Part shown: positions 8,571-17,399 of the stretch, piece after piece
How the letters are laid out: each line of letters starts with the position of its first letter
How positions within the stretch are numbered: position 1 is the first letter of the stretch
NCBI GenBank assembly: GCA_017255395.1
Contig: JAFKDC010000025.1
Span: 1 to 64,000 of the forward strand
Source of the DNA: Enemella evansiae
Lineage (GTDB): Bacteria; Pseudomonadota; Alphaproteobacteria; Rhodobacterales; Rhodobacteraceae
Direction: 5' to 3'
DNA: 64,000 bases
The notes under the pieces: model-generated
The model's input: the letters and a program-made list of their open reading frames with translations, nothing else
Told to the model about the DNA's origin: nothing
Database searches by the model: none
Position numbers and translations under genes: made by a program

Positions 8571-9656
8571 ATGAAATTTTCTTCGATTCTGTCGACCGGG
8601 GCCTTTGCGGCAGGTGCGGTCGCGGCCGCGTCGGCGGTGCATGCGCAATCCTACGAAGGCGAAACCATCGAGTACGTGATCCCCTTCTCGGAATCCGGCG
8701 GTTCGGCGAAATGGGCGAACTTCTACGCGCCCAAGCTGGCGGCGGCGCTGCCCGGCAGCCCGACCATGGTGGTGCGCTACCGCCCCGGCGCCGGTTCGAC
8801 CGAGGGCGCCAACTGGTTCCAGAGCCAGCAGGATGAAGGCGACGGCCTGCTGATCTTTGGCGACTCCGGTTCGACCAAGTTCCCCTACCTGCTGGGCGAC
8901 CCGCGGGTTCGTTACAAGTACGAGGAATGGCAGCCGGTCGTGGCCTCGGCCACCGGCGGCGTGGTCTACCTGCCGCCGGATCTGGGCGAGAAGTTCGACG
9001 GCGACATGGACGACCTGAAGGATCCCTTCTACCTCTACGGCTCGCAGGGCGCGACGACGCTGGACCTCGTTCCGCTGCTGGCGTTCAAGATGCTTGGCAT
9101 GCAGGTCGACCCGGTCTTCGGCGTCGAGGGGCGCGGCGACGGCCGCCTGATGTTCGAGCGCGGCGAAGCCAATATCGACTATCAGACCTCCTCGGCCTAT
9201 CTCGCCAATGTGCAGCCGCTGGTGGATGACGGCCTTGCGGTGCCGATCTTCACCTGGGGTTCGCTGGACGACAACGGTGTGATCGTGCGCGACCCGACCT
9301 TCCCGGACATGCCGACCTTCAAGGAGGTCTGCGAGGCCACCGAGGGCTGCGAAACCTCGGGTGTGGCATGGGATGCGTGGAAGGCCTTCTTCGTGGCGGG
9401 TTTCGCCAACCAGAAGACGATCTTCCTGCCGCAGTCGGCCAGCCAGGAGGTCTATGACGCCTATGTCGCTGCCGCCAAGGCGGTGGTCAGCGCAGAGGGC
9501 TTCGCCGAAGAGGCAGAGACCACGCTGGGCGTTTACCCGCAGATGACCGGTGCTGCCGCTGTCGAAGCGACGCGTCAGGCGACCTCGATCTCTGACGAGG
9601 CCAAGCAGTACGTGCTTGACTGGCTGATGGAAGACTACGGCATCTCCGTCCAGTAA
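8571..9656 (+). CDS. tctC: TTT transporter periplasmic binding protein (TctC)
   Basis: A 361-aa solute receptor for the tripartite tricarboxylate transporter. A signal peptide occupies residues 1-26 (MKFSS, hydrophobic run, cleavage near VHA/QS). The mature part contains the Bug-fold ligand loop IPFSESGGSAKWANFY and the RPGAGSTEGANWF segment, equivalent to the PGGxxD and GAGG loops that bind carboxylates. I chose ATG 8571 because GGGAGGA precedes it and the signal peptide starts there; an upstream in-frame start at 8484 adds 29 residues that would spoil the signal. It captures a di- or tricarboxylate and delivers it to TctA. A strong hairpin separates it from the permease gene, which usually allows more binding protein than permease to be made. 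Confidence 0.9.
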   Translation: MKFSSILSTGAFAAGAVAAASAVHAQSYEGETIEYVIPFSESGGSAKWANFYAPKLAAALPGSPTMVVRYRPGAGSTEGANWFQSQQDEGDGLLIFGDSGSTKFPYLLGDPRVRYKYEEWQPVVASATGGVVYLPPDLGEKFDGDMDDLKDPFYLYGSQGATTLDLVPLLAFKMLGMQVDPVFGVEGRGDGRLMFERGEANIDYQTSSAYLANVQPLVDDGLAVPIFTWGSLDDNGVIVRDPTFPDMPTFKEVCEATEGCETSGVAWDAWKAFFVAGFANQKTIFLPQSASQEVYDAYVAAAKAVVSAEGFAEEAETTLGVYPQMTGAAAVEATRQATSISDEAKQYVLDWLMEDYGISVQ

Positions 9657-9679
9657 CCCCGTCCCCCGGGACACCTCGT

Positions 9680-9710
9680 CCCGTCCGGCCCGCTTGCCGG
9701 ACGGGATTTT
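9680..9710 (+). terminator. Intercistronic terminator/attenuator between tctC and tctA
   Basis: A perfect 10-bp stem CCCGTCCGGC/GCCGGACGGG (9680-9689 with 9696-9705), 6-base loop, followed by ATTTTCCC. It lies 24 bases after the tctC stop and 27 before the permease start. As both genes are on one strand it probably acts as a partial terminator or 3' end stabiliser. Confidence 0.75.
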
Positions 9711-9737
9711 CCCAATTCCAGCCGAACGGAGACAGCC

Positions 9738-11744
9738 ATGTTCGCGCACGCCCTGCCCGAGCTGGGAGAGGCCTTTGCCCTCATCTTCCAGCCAGCCCAG
9801 ATCATGTACCTTCTCGGAGGCGTGCTTCTCGGTCTCTCCATCGGCGTTCTTCCCGGGCTTGGCGGCATCGCCGGGCTCGCCCTTGTTCTGCCCTTCATGT
9901 ACGGCATGGACCCGGTCGCGGGCCTTGCCCTGATGGTCGGCCTGATCGCGGTCATCCCGACCTCGGACACCTTCTCCTCGGTGCTGCTGGGCATTCCCGG
10001 CTCTTCCGCCAGTCAGGCCACCGTGCTGGACGGCTTTCCGCTGGCGAAACAAGGCCACGCGGCGCGGGCGCTCTCGGCGGCCTTCACCTCTTCGCTTTTC
10101 GGTGGCCTCTTCGGGGCCTTCATCCTGACCTTCATTATTCTGGCCGCGCGCCCGCTGATCCTTGCCTTCGGCCTGCCCGAGATGCTGATGATCACCGTGC
10201 TGGGCCTGTCGGTCGTGGCGATCCTTGCGGGCCGCGTGCCGCTGAAGGGCGTCGTCGCCGCCGGGCTTGGCGTGATGGTCGGCACCGTCGGCTCTGCCCC
10301 GGCGGGCGGGTCGCTGCGCATGTCGAGCTATGAACTGCCGTATCTCGTGGACGGGCTGCAACTGGTCATCGTGGGCCTTGGCATCTACGCGATCCCGGAA
10401 ATCACCTCGCTGCTGCGCCGGGACCGCCCGATTGCCGAGGGCGGCTCGCTGGGCGACGGCTGGTCGCAGGGCGTCAGCGACTGGTGGCGCAACAAGTGGC
10501 TGTCGCTGCGCTGCGCCGTGATCGGCGTGGTCGTCGGCATCATCCCGGGCCTCGGCGGGTCGGTCGTGGACTGGCTGGCCTATGGCTCCGCCGTGCAGAC
10601 CGCCAAGGACCGCTCGATGTTCGGTAAGGGCGACATCCGCGGCGTCATCGCACCGGAATCCTCCAACAACGCCAAGGAAGGCGGCGGCCTCGTGCCGACG
10701 CTGATCTTCGGCATCCCCGGCTCGGGGTCCATGGCGATCTTCCTCGGCGGCCTCGCGCTGCTGAACATGACGCCCGGACCGCAGATGGTCCGCAACAACC
10801 TCGACATCACCTATACCATCGTCTGGTCTCTGGCGCTGGCCAACATCTTCGGCGCAGGCCTCTGCATCCTGCTGTCGAACCAGATCGCCCGGCTGACGAC
10901 GATCCGCTTCACCATCCTCGCGCCCTTCCTCTTCATGCTGATCGGCTTCGCGGCCTTCCAGTCGCGCCAGTCGGCGCTGGACCTCGCCGCGCTGGTGGCC
11001 ATCGGCATCTTCGGCATCCTGCTGCGCCGCTTCGACTACTCGCGGCCCGCCTTCCTGATCGGCTTCGTGCTGTCGACGCAGACGGAAATCTTCGTCAACC
11101 AGGCGGTGCAGATCGCCGGGGCGCGCTTCCGCCGCTCGGCAGAGGCGGGCTGGGATTACATCCTGTCGCCCATCACCATCGGCCTGCTGATCCTGACCGT
11201 CATCTCGGTGGTCGTCGGCATCCGCGCCTCTAAGAACATCCGCGAGAATATGGACGCGCCCGCCGTGTCCAAGACCGCGCCGGCGATCTTCCTCGGCGCG
11301 ATCACGCTGTACCTCGTGGTGTCGATCTTCGACGCCTGGGGTGTGGGCCGCCTGCAGGACAAGATCTTCCCGCTGACCGTGGGCCTCGTGACCCTTGTCG
11401 GCGCCGTGGTGCTGCTGATCCGCATGGCGGTGAAACCGGCCACCGACGACGTCTTCATCGATCTTGAGAAGGGCGAGGACGGCGAGGCGCCGCACGGGCT
11501 GTGGACGACGCTGGGGTGGTTCGCCTCTCTGGTCGTGATGACCTTTGTCTTCGGCTATATCATCGCGCTGGTGCTCTTCCTTGTCGCCTTCTTCCGCAGT
11601 CGCGGGCGGTTCGGCTGGAAGACCACCATCCTCTCCACCGCAATCGGGCTGGCCTTCATCATGGGTCTTGCGGCGTTGCTTGGGCGTGATTTCCCGCCGG
11701 GCTACCTGCAGACGCTGATCGACCTGCCCTGGCCCTTTACCTGA
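9738..11744 (+). CDS. tctA: TTT permease: TctA fused to a TctB domain
   Basis: A 668-aa inner-membrane protein. Residues 1 to about 500 are the large TctA subunit: about ten to twelve helices with the two family loops GVLPGLGGIAGLALVLPFMY (first half) and GIIPGLGGSVVDWLAYGSAV (second half), and the PTLIFGIPGSGSMAIFLGGL segment. From about residue 515 a further four-helix unit begins (APAIFLGAITLYLVVSIFDA), containing an acidic cytoplasmic loop (DDVFIDLEKGEDGEA) and ending GYLQTLIDLPWPFT; this matches the small TctB subunit. Standard TctA is about 500 aa and TctB about 150 and separate, so this is a fusion. It uses the ion gradient to import the carboxylate presented by TctC. ATG 9738 follows AACGGAGA at 7 bases. 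Confidence 0.9.
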   Translation: MFAHALPELGEAFALIFQPAQIMYLLGGVLLGLSIGVLPGLGGIAGLALVLPFMYGMDPVAGLALMVGLIAVIPTSDTFSSVLLGIPGSSASQATVLDGFPLAKQGHAARALSAAFTSSLFGGLFGAFILTFIILAARPLILAFGLPEMLMITVLGLSVVAILAGRVPLKGVVAAGLGVMVGTVGSAPAGGSLRMSSYELPYLVDGLQLVIVGLGIYAIPEITSLLRRDRPIAEGGSLGDGWSQGVSDWWRNKWLSLRCAVIGVVVGIIPGLGGSVVDWLAYGSAVQTAKDRSMFGKGDIRGVIAPESSNNAKEGGGLVPTLIFGIPGSGSMAIFLGGLALLNMTPGPQMVRNNLDITYTIVWSLALANIFGAGLCILLSNQIARLTTIRFTILAPFLFMLIGFAAFQSRQSALDLAALVAIGIFGILLRRFDYSRPAFLIGFVLSTQTEIFVNQAVQIAGARFRRSAEAGWDYILSPITIGLLILTVISVVVGIRASKNIRENMDAPAVSKTAPAIFLGAITLYLVVSIFDAWGVGRLQDKIFPLTVGLVTLVGAVVLLIRMAVKPATDDVFIDLEKGEDGEAPHGLWTTLGWFASLVVMTFVFGYIIALVLFLVAFFRSRGRFGWKTTILSTAIGLAFIMGLAALLGRDFPPGYLQTLIDLPWPFT

Positions 11745-11758
11745 GGTTTCCCATAGCC

Positions 11759-12850
11759 ATGTCCCAGACCGGCATTCCCTACCTGTTCCTGCGCGGCGGC
11801 ACGTCGCGCGGGCCCTACTTCCGCCGCGAGGACCTGCCGCAGGACCGCGCCCACCTTGCCCGGGTGCTGATTGCCGCCGTCGGCGCGGGCCACCCGCTGA
11901 ATATCGACGGCATCGGCGGCGGCAATGCGGTGACCACCAAGGTCGCCATGCTGTCCAAGTCCGAGCGTGACGACTGCGACGTCGATTATTTCTTCGCGCA
12001 GGTCGCGGTGGAGAAGGAAGAGGTCGACTTCAAGCCGACCTGCGGCAATATCCTGTGCGGTGTCGGCCCCGCCGCGCTCGAGATGGGCCTCGTGCCGATC
12101 ACCGGGCCGGAAACCATCGTGCGCATCCACGCGGTCAATACCGGCGCGGTGATCGAGGCGGTGATCCAGACCCCCGAGGGCGCCGTCAGCTACGAGGGCG
12201 AGACCGCCATCGCCGGTGTGCCCGGCACCGCGGCGCCGGTGCGGCTGGCCTTCATGGGCACCGTGGGCTCGGTCACAGGCGCGCTGTTCCCGACCGGCAA
12301 CAAGATCGACGTGATCGACGGGGTCGAGGTCACCTGCATGGACGTCGCCATGCCGGTGATGATGGCCCGGGCCGAGGATTTCGGCCTGACCGCCACCGAG
12401 ACCGCCGCCGAGCTTGACGCCAACACCGCCTTCTTCGAGCGCGCAGAGGCGATCCGCCTGAAGGCGGGCGAACTGATGGGCCTTGGCGACGTGTCCAAGT
12501 CCGTGACGCCGAAGATCGCGATCCTTGCCAAGCCTTCGCAGGGCGGCACCATCGGCTCGCGCTACTTCATGCCCTGGGCCTGCCACCCCTCGATGGCGGT
12601 GACCGGCGGCCAGTGCATCGCCGCCTGCGCGATCACCCCGGGCACCGTGGCCGACGGCCTTGCGCGGGGCGTGGATGGCGCTGCGCCGCTTCTGGTGCAG
12701 GTCGAACATCCCGCCGGTCTGCTTGACGTGCTGATCGACTTCGACGCCACCCCCGAGGGCCCGCAGATCAAATCCGCCGGGCTGGAGCGCACCGCGCGCC
12801 TGATTGCCCGGGGCGAGGTCATGGTGCCGACCCGGGTCTTCGCCCCATAA
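11759..12850 (+). CDS. PrpF/GalD-family isomerase (4-oxalomesaconate tautomerase-like), copy 1
   Basis: A 363-aa protein of the PrpF family (two diaminopimelate-epimerase-like folds). The N-terminal signature FLRGGTSRGPYFRREDLP, IDGIGGGNAVTTKVA, the CGNILCGVGPAALEMGLV active-site cysteine region and SVTGALFPTGNKIDVIDG are clear. PrpF isomerises 2-methyl-aconitate and GalD tautomerises 4-oxalomesaconate; both handle unsaturated tricarboxylates. The gene is 14 bases after the TTT permease and ends in a terminator, so it belongs to the transport operon and probably rearranges the imported compound. A second family member occurs at 17538-18593 with clearly different sequence; which one is the true GalD cannot be decided from sequence alone. 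Confidence 0.88.
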   Translation: MSQTGIPYLFLRGGTSRGPYFRREDLPQDRAHLARVLIAAVGAGHPLNIDGIGGGNAVTTKVAMLSKSERDDCDVDYFFAQVAVEKEEVDFKPTCGNILCGVGPAALEMGLVPITGPETIVRIHAVNTGAVIEAVIQTPEGAVSYEGETAIAGVPGTAAPVRLAFMGTVGSVTGALFPTGNKIDVIDGVEVTCMDVAMPVMMARAEDFGLTATETAAELDANTAFFERAEAIRLKAGELMGLGDVSKSVTPKIAILAKPSQGGTIGSRYFMPWACHPSMAVTGGQCIAACAITPGTVADGLARGVDGAAPLLVQVEHPAGLLDVLIDFDATPEGPQIKSAGLERTARLIARGEVMVPTRVFAP

Positions 12851-12856
12851 TGATGC

Positions 12857-12884
12857 AAAGCCCGCTTCGGCGGGCTTTCTCTTG
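12857..12884 (+). terminator. Terminator after the TTT operon
   Basis: A 9-bp perfect stem AAAGCCCGC/GCGGGCTTT (12857-12865 with 12870-12878) closes a TTCG tetraloop and is followed by CTCTTG. It ends the tctC-tctA-prpF transcript. Confidence 0.85.
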
Positions 12885-12894
12885 CCCCGGGTAA

Positions 12895-12912
12895 TTGTAT
12901 ACTCGGGGATAC
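12895..12912. promoter_or_regulatory. Candidate operator (TTGTATAC ... GATACA)
   Basis: TTGTATAC (12895-12902, containing the perfect palindrome GTATAC) is followed 6 bases later by GATACA. The unit resembles the site at 7338-7347, including the shared GGATACA core and a following RATG. It sits about 95 bases ahead of the ThDP-enzyme start, in promoter position after the previous terminator. Motif comparison only. Confidence 0.3.
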
Positions 12913-13005
12913 AGATGGCGACACGCCGGAGGCGGCGGCCCGCAGGGGCGGTCGGGCGTGCCGCGAGCGCTCCGCTGACGGGGCGCGACGAGAGAGGAGA
13001 TGCCC

Positions 13006-14682
13006 GTGACCAGACATGTATTCGAACACCTTGCAGAGACTGTCGCGAATGAGCAGGTCGAGACCTGCTTTGCCCTTCTTGGCGATGCCAATATGAACTG
13101 GGCCACGGCGCTGGCGGGGCTGGGGACGTCGATGGTCTACGTCCGGCACGAACATTGCGCCGTCGCGGCGGCCACCGCCTATGCCCGCAAGTCCGGCAGG
13201 ATCGGGGTGGCCACCGTGACCTGCGGGCCGGGCCTGACGCAGGTGCTGACCGCGCTGCCCGCCGCCGTGCGCGCTGGCATCCCGCTGGTGATCTTCGCCG
13301 GAGAGGCGCCGCTGGGGGCCGCGTGGTACAATCAGGCCATCGATCAGGCGCCCTTTGTCGAGGCGACCGGCGCCAGCTACCACAGCCTGCACCATGTGGC
13401 CCGGATGCCCGCCGCCATCCGCGATGCCTTTGTCGAGGCGCGCGAGGCCCGGCGCCCGGTGGTCGTGGGCGTGCCCTTCGACCTTCAGGGCCAGATCGCG
13501 CCCGAGACCCTGAAGCAGCCGGTGCCCTCGCGCGATCTGGCGCCGCGCCCCGCGCCGATGCCGCCGCCCCCCGAAGACGTGACCAGGGCCTGCGACCTGA
13601 TCGCGGGCGCCAAGCGCATCGTCGTGCTGGGCGGTCTGGGGGCCGAGGCCTCTGGCGCCGCCGGGGCCTGCCGTGCGCTGGCAGAGCGCATCGGCGCGGT
13701 GGTCACGACCTCGCTTCCCGCGCGCGGCATCTTTCACGGCGATGCCTTCGACATGGGGGTCTGCGGCGGGTTCAGCAGCACCTTCGCCCGTGCTTGTTTT
13801 GCCGAATCCGACCTGCTGATCGCCGTCGGCTGCAGCCTGACGCAGCACAATATGGACAAGGGCAAGCTGTTCCCCAAAGCGCGCGTGTTGCAGATCGACA
13901 CCGCCATGCGTGCCATGAACCAGGGCCTTGCCGTGGCCACCGACCACCTGCGCGGCGATGCGAAGCTGAGCGTCGAGGTGCTGCTCGACCGCCTGCCGCC
14001 GCAAGCCGGCTGGCGCACCGAGGCCATGGCGCGCCGCATCGCCGGGGCGCCCTCTGACACCTGCACCTTCCCGCCCGAGGCGGGGCTTCTCGACCCGCGC
14101 GACGTGGTCAGCGCGCTGGACGCGGCGCTGCCCGGCGACTGGCAGATGGTCAATTCCTCCGGGCATTGCTCCTTCTACTTCGCCCATATGCGCCGCCCCT
14201 TCGAGAAATTCCTGACGATCCGCGAGTTCGGCGCCATCGGCAACGGCACCTCCTACGCCATGGGCGTCGCCGCCGCGCGCCCGGGCGAGACGGTGGTCCT
14301 GCTGGACGGAGACGGCAGCCTGCTGATGCATGTGCAAGAGCTGGAAACCATGCGCCGCCATGGGCTGAACATCGTGGTCTGCGTGCTGAACGACGGCGCC
14401 TATGGCTCTGAAATCCACAAGCTGCGCGACGAGGGCCTGTCGACCGAGGGCGCTGTCTTCGGCCATGTCGACCTTGGCGCCATCGCCCGGGGTTTTGGCG
14501 GAGAAGGCGCGCGCGTCGACGACCTCTCGGCGCTGCCCGATCTCGTGGAGGGCTACAGGGGCGGCCTTGCGGTCTGGGATTTCCCGATCTCCGACAAGGT
14601 CGCCAACCCGGTCGTGCGCCGCGCCCATCCGGGCGGCCACATCGGCACCGAACATCCCGTAGACATCACGGAGCTGCTATGA
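13006..14682 (+). CDS. Thiamine-diphosphate-dependent enzyme (acetolactate synthase-like)
   Basis: A 558-aa ThDP enzyme with the classic PYR, central and PP domains. The catalytic Glu (about residue 49) is in YVRHEHCAVAAATAYAR. The ThDP/Mg motif is DGDGSLLMHVQELETM and ends NDGAYGSE (about 433-465). The family decarboxylates or carboligates 2-oxo acids; the substrate here is not known, and the usual FAD-binding signature of true acetolactate synthase is not evident to me. Start choice: AGGAG (12995-12999) touches ATG 13000 with no spacing but lies 6 bases before GTG 13006, so GTG is preferred. Its stop overlaps the next gene as ATGA, tying it to a D-2-hydroxyacid dehydrogenase, which suggests the pair act on the same oxo/hydroxy acid. 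Confidence 0.88.
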   Translation: MTRHVFEHLAETVANEQVETCFALLGDANMNWATALAGLGTSMVYVRHEHCAVAAATAYARKSGRIGVATVTCGPGLTQVLTALPAAVRAGIPLVIFAGEAPLGAAWYNQAIDQAPFVEATGASYHSLHHVARMPAAIRDAFVEAREARRPVVVGVPFDLQGQIAPETLKQPVPSRDLAPRPAPMPPPPEDVTRACDLIAGAKRIVVLGGLGAEASGAAGACRALAERIGAVVTTSLPARGIFHGDAFDMGVCGGFSSTFARACFAESDLLIAVGCSLTQHNMDKGKLFPKARVLQIDTAMRAMNQGLAVATDHLRGDAKLSVEVLLDRLPPQAGWRTEAMARRIAGAPSDTCTFPPEAGLLDPRDVVSALDAALPGDWQMVNSSGHCSFYFAHMRRPFEKFLTIREFGAIGNGTSYAMGVAAARPGETVVLLDGDGSLLMHVQELETMRRHGLNIVVCVLNDGAYGSEIHKLRDEGLSTEGAVFGHVDLGAIARGFGGEGARVDDLSALPDLVEGYRGGLAVWDFPISDKVANPVVRRAHPGGHIGTEHPVDITELL

Positions 14683-15662
14683 AGATCCATATCCTCGACG
14701 ACTGGTTCGACACCCTTCGGACCCTGCCCAGCTTTGACCTGCTGAAGGGCCATGACGTCACCGTCTGGGCCGACCACAGCGAAGACGTCGATACGCTGGC
14801 AGAGCGCCTTGCCCCCGCCGACTGCCTTGTGCTGTTCCGCGAGCGCACGGCGATCACCGCGCCGCTGCTGGAGCGGCTGCCGAACCTGCGCCTGATTTCC
14901 CAGCGCAGCGTCTACCCGCATGTGGACGTGCCCGCCTGCACCGCGAACGGCGTGCTGCTGTGTTCCAACATGCACTCCGACACGCCCTCCATCGCGGCGG
15001 CGGAACTGACCTTCGCGCTGATCCTGTCCTCGGCGCGGCAGATCCCGCAGCAGATGGCCTCTTTGCAGGCCGGGCGCTGGCAGATGGGCGTCGGCCAGAC
15101 GCTGGCGGGGCGGACACTGGGCCTTTACGGCTACGGGCGCATCGCCAGGCAGGTCGCGGGCTACGCGCGCGCCTTCGGGATGCGGGTGGTCTGGTGGGCC
15201 TCCGAGGCGGGGCGCGCCCGCGCCAAGGCGGACGGAGAGACCGTCGCCGACAGCCGCCACGCCTTCTTTGCAGAGGCGGATTTCGTCTCTGTGCACGTCC
15301 GGCTGAAGCCCGAGACGCGCGGCATCGTCACCGCCGAAGACCTGCTGGCCATGAAGCCCTCGGCCAGTTTTGTGAACACATCGCGTTCGGGTCTGGTGGC
15401 CAGGGGCGCGCTGGAGCAGGCGCTGGCGGCGGGCCGTCCCGGACGCCTTGCGCTGGACGTCTTCGACACGGAACCGCTGACCGATGCCGCCGACCCGCTG
15501 GTCAACCACCCCGCGGTGATCGGCACGCCGCATATCGGCTACGTCACCGAGGACGAACTGGACCTGCAATTCGCCGACATCTACGACCAGATCAACGCCT
15601 ATGCCGACGGGACGCCGATCCACATGATCAACCCCGGGGTCTGGACTGGGGCTCGGTGTTGA
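14679..15662 (+). CDS. D-isomer-specific 2-hydroxyacid dehydrogenase
   Basis: A 327-aa NAD(P)-dependent dehydrogenase. The catalytic domain flanks a Rossmann domain with LGLYGYGRIARQVAGYARAF (about 147-166). The catalytic triad is visible: Arg in FVNTSRSGLV, Glu in LDVFDTEPL, and His in GTPHIGYVTEDE. It interconverts a 2-oxo acid and the D-2-hydroxy acid; members with this overall sequence include D-3-phosphoglycerate dehydrogenase-like enzymes, but the exact substrate is unknown. It starts within the stop of the ThDP enzyme (ATGA). Its 3' end overlaps the convergent LysR gene by 35 bases, so the two cannot be transcribed together without antisense contact. Confidence 0.9.
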   Translation: MKIHILDDWFDTLRTLPSFDLLKGHDVTVWADHSEDVDTLAERLAPADCLVLFRERTAITAPLLERLPNLRLISQRSVYPHVDVPACTANGVLLCSNMHSDTPSIAAAELTFALILSSARQIPQQMASLQAGRWQMGVGQTLAGRTLGLYGYGRIARQVAGYARAFGMRVVWWASEAGRARAKADGETVADSRHAFFAEADFVSVHVRLKPETRGIVTAEDLLAMKPSASFVNTSRSGLVARGALEQALAAGRPGRLALDVFDTEPLTDAADPLVNHPAVIGTPHIGYVTEDELDLQFADIYDQINAYADGTPIHMINPGVWTGARC

Positions 15663-16569
15663 ATTCCAGATGATCGGCGAAGCGGTTCAGAAGCTCCGCC
15701 TCGATCCGGGCAAGGGTCTCTGTCGCATTGGTCGACAGCGGCACCGCCCGGCGCGAGACGATGCCGATGGTGCGGTCCAGCCGGATGCCCTCGAAGGGCA
15801 CGGCCACAAGGTCCGCCGGGGCCATGGTGATCGAGGAGCGCGGCAGGATCGTCAGCGCCGCGCCCGCGTTCACCAGCCGCATCGCCATGATCGCGTTCTG
15901 CACCTCGAAGTGCCAGCGGATCTTGTCCTTCATCTCGCCCATCGCCACGTCCAGCAGCTGCCGGTTGCGCGACTGCGAGAAGATCCGCGCCATGGGCACG
16001 CCCAGCAGGTCGGTCAGCGCCACGCTCCCCTTCTGCGCCAGAGGGTGGTCGCGGCGCACGAAAAGCACGTAGTCCTCGACGAAAAGCGGCCGCAGGCGCA
16101 GATCCGACAGTTCCGCCGAGACGATGGTAATGCCGAATTCCGCCTTGCCGCTGCGCACCGCCTCGGCGATGCGCGTCACCGGGATATCGAGGATGTGGAA
16201 GCCCATGTCGGGGCGTTCCGCCATCAGGTCGGAGAGCACGGCGGGCAGGATCGTGTTGGCGATCGAGGGCAGGCAGGCGAAGGACAGCCGCTTGGCCTGC
16301 CGCTGCGCGCCCGCGCGGACGCTTTCGTAGGTGTCCTGCAATTCCTTCAAGAGGCGCCGGGCCTCGGGCAGCAGGCCCTGTCCCAGCGCGGTCAGGGACA
16401 CCTCGCGGCTGGACCGGGTCAGCAGGACATTGCCGAGGTCGTCCTCGATCTTGCGCAGACGGTGGCTCAGCGCCGCCTGGCTGAGGTGCAGCGCCTCTGC
16501 CGCGCGCTGGAACGACCCGTAGTCGGCAATCGCCACAAAGGCTTCGAGCCCCAGATAATCCACCCGCAT
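15628..16569 (-). CDS. LysR-type transcriptional regulator
   Basis: A 313-aa LysR protein. Residues 1-60 hold the winged HTH (GSFQRAAEALHLSQAALSHRLRKIEDDLG), and the rest is the effector-binding domain (LSFACLPSIANTILPAVLSD, then RLRPLFVEDYVLFVRRDHPL). It is convergent with the D-2-hydroxyacid dehydrogenase, overlapping its 3' end, and divergent from the TauE/SafE permease with 62 bases between start codons, the usual layout for a LysR and its target. It may also control the hydroxyacid/ThDP pair. The effector is not predictable. Confidence 0.92.
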   Translation of the reverse strand: MRVDYLGLEAFVAIADYGSFQRAAEALHLSQAALSHRLRKIEDDLGNVLLTRSSREVSLTALGQGLLPEARRLLKELQDTYESVRAGAQRQAKRLSFACLPSIANTILPAVLSDLMAERPDMGFHILDIPVTRIAEAVRSGKAEFGITIVSAELSDLRLRPLFVEDYVLFVRRDHPLAQKGSVALTDLLGVPMARIFSQSRNRQLLDVAMGEMKDKIRWHFEVQNAIMAMRLVNAGAALTILPRSSITMAPADLVAVPFEGIRLDRTIGIVSRRAVPLSTNATETLARIEAELLNRFADHLEFNTEPQSRPRG

Positions 16570-16631
16570 CGACAGGGCCCTTTCGCTTATTGCGCGCGGA
16601 CCCTATCCCAAGCCCCGAGGGAGGCAAACCG

Positions 16632-17399
16632 TTGATCGCCATACCGGACCTGCTGCTGCCCGAGGGCATGACGGATCTCGTCTTCCTCGCGCTGATTTCC
16701 ACCAGCTTCCTCGGGTCGCTGATCACCGTGGCCTTCGGCATCGGCGGCGGCGGCCTGCTGCTGGCGGTCATGGCGACGCTGGTGCCGGTCTCGGCGCTGA
16801 TCCCCACGCACGGGGTGATTCAGGTGGCGTCGAACCTCGGCCGGGCGGCGATGACCTTCCGCCACATCTTCTGGCCCGCCCTGCCGATGTTCACGCTGGG
16901 CTCTCTGGTGGGCGCGCTTGCGGGCGGAGCGGTGGTGGTGAACCTGCCCGCCGCATGGGTGCAGATCGGTATCGGCGCCTTCGTCATGTGGTCGGTGCTG
17001 GGCAGGCCGCCGCGCGGGGTGCGCGACTGGCCGCTGCTGGTGGGCGCGGTATCGAGCTTCCTGACCATGTTCTTCGGGGCGACGGGGCTGTTCGTGGCCA
17101 CCTACACCAAGTCGCAAGAGCTGCCGCGCCATGCCCATGTCGCCACCCATGCCACGCTGATGACCGTGCAGCACGGGGTCAAAAGCGTGACCTTCGGCCT
17201 GCTGGGCTTTGCCTTTGCCGAATGGTGGCCCTTTATCGTCGCGATGATGCTGGCGGGCTTTGCCGGGACCACCGTGGGCCTGCAACTCTTGCACCGCATC
17301 GACGACAGGCGCTTTCGCTACGCGCTGGACACGGTGCTTCTGCTGCTCTCGGCGCGGCTGATCTATGCCGGCGTGACCGATCTGTGGTCCGGGCGGTGA
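16632..17399 (+). CDS. TauE/SafE-family anion permease
   Basis: A 255-aa membrane protein with about eight hydrophobic helices and the family's repeated glycine-rich motif (TVAFGIGGGGLLLAVMATLV, then FFGATGLFVATY in the second half) and the conserved PTHGVIQVASNLGR segment. TauE/SafE proteins export sulfite or sulfonates and some move organic anions. The start is a decision: TTG 16632 has an excellent GAGGGAGG seven bases upstream, while TTG 16590 lies further up without one, and ATG 16668 has none. I use 16632. Being divergent from a LysR gene, it is probably induced by that regulator's ligand. Confidence 0.85.
   Translation: MIAIPDLLLPEGMTDLVFLALISTSFLGSLITVAFGIGGGGLLLAVMATLVPVSALIPTHGVIQVASNLGRAAMTFRHIFWPALPMFTLGSLVGALAGGAVVVNLPAAWVQIGIGAFVMWSVLGRPPRGVRDWPLLVGAVSSFLTMFFGATGLFVATYTKSQELPRHAHVATHATLMTVQHGVKSVTFGLLGFAFAEWWPFIVAMMLAGFAGTTVGLQLLHRIDDRRFRYALDTVLLLLSARLIYAGVTDLWSGR

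Noticed and set aside
8493-11495. A 1000-codon open minus-strand frame
   Set aside because: It is antisense to tctC and tctA, which have family motifs, signal peptide and ribosome sites. The translation is His/Arg/Asp-rich low-complexity text typical of a shadow frame in GC-rich DNA.
13000-13005. ATG 13000 as start of the ThDP enzyme
   Set aside because: The AGGAG site ends at the base before it, leaving no spacing; GTG 13006 has a 6-base spacing.
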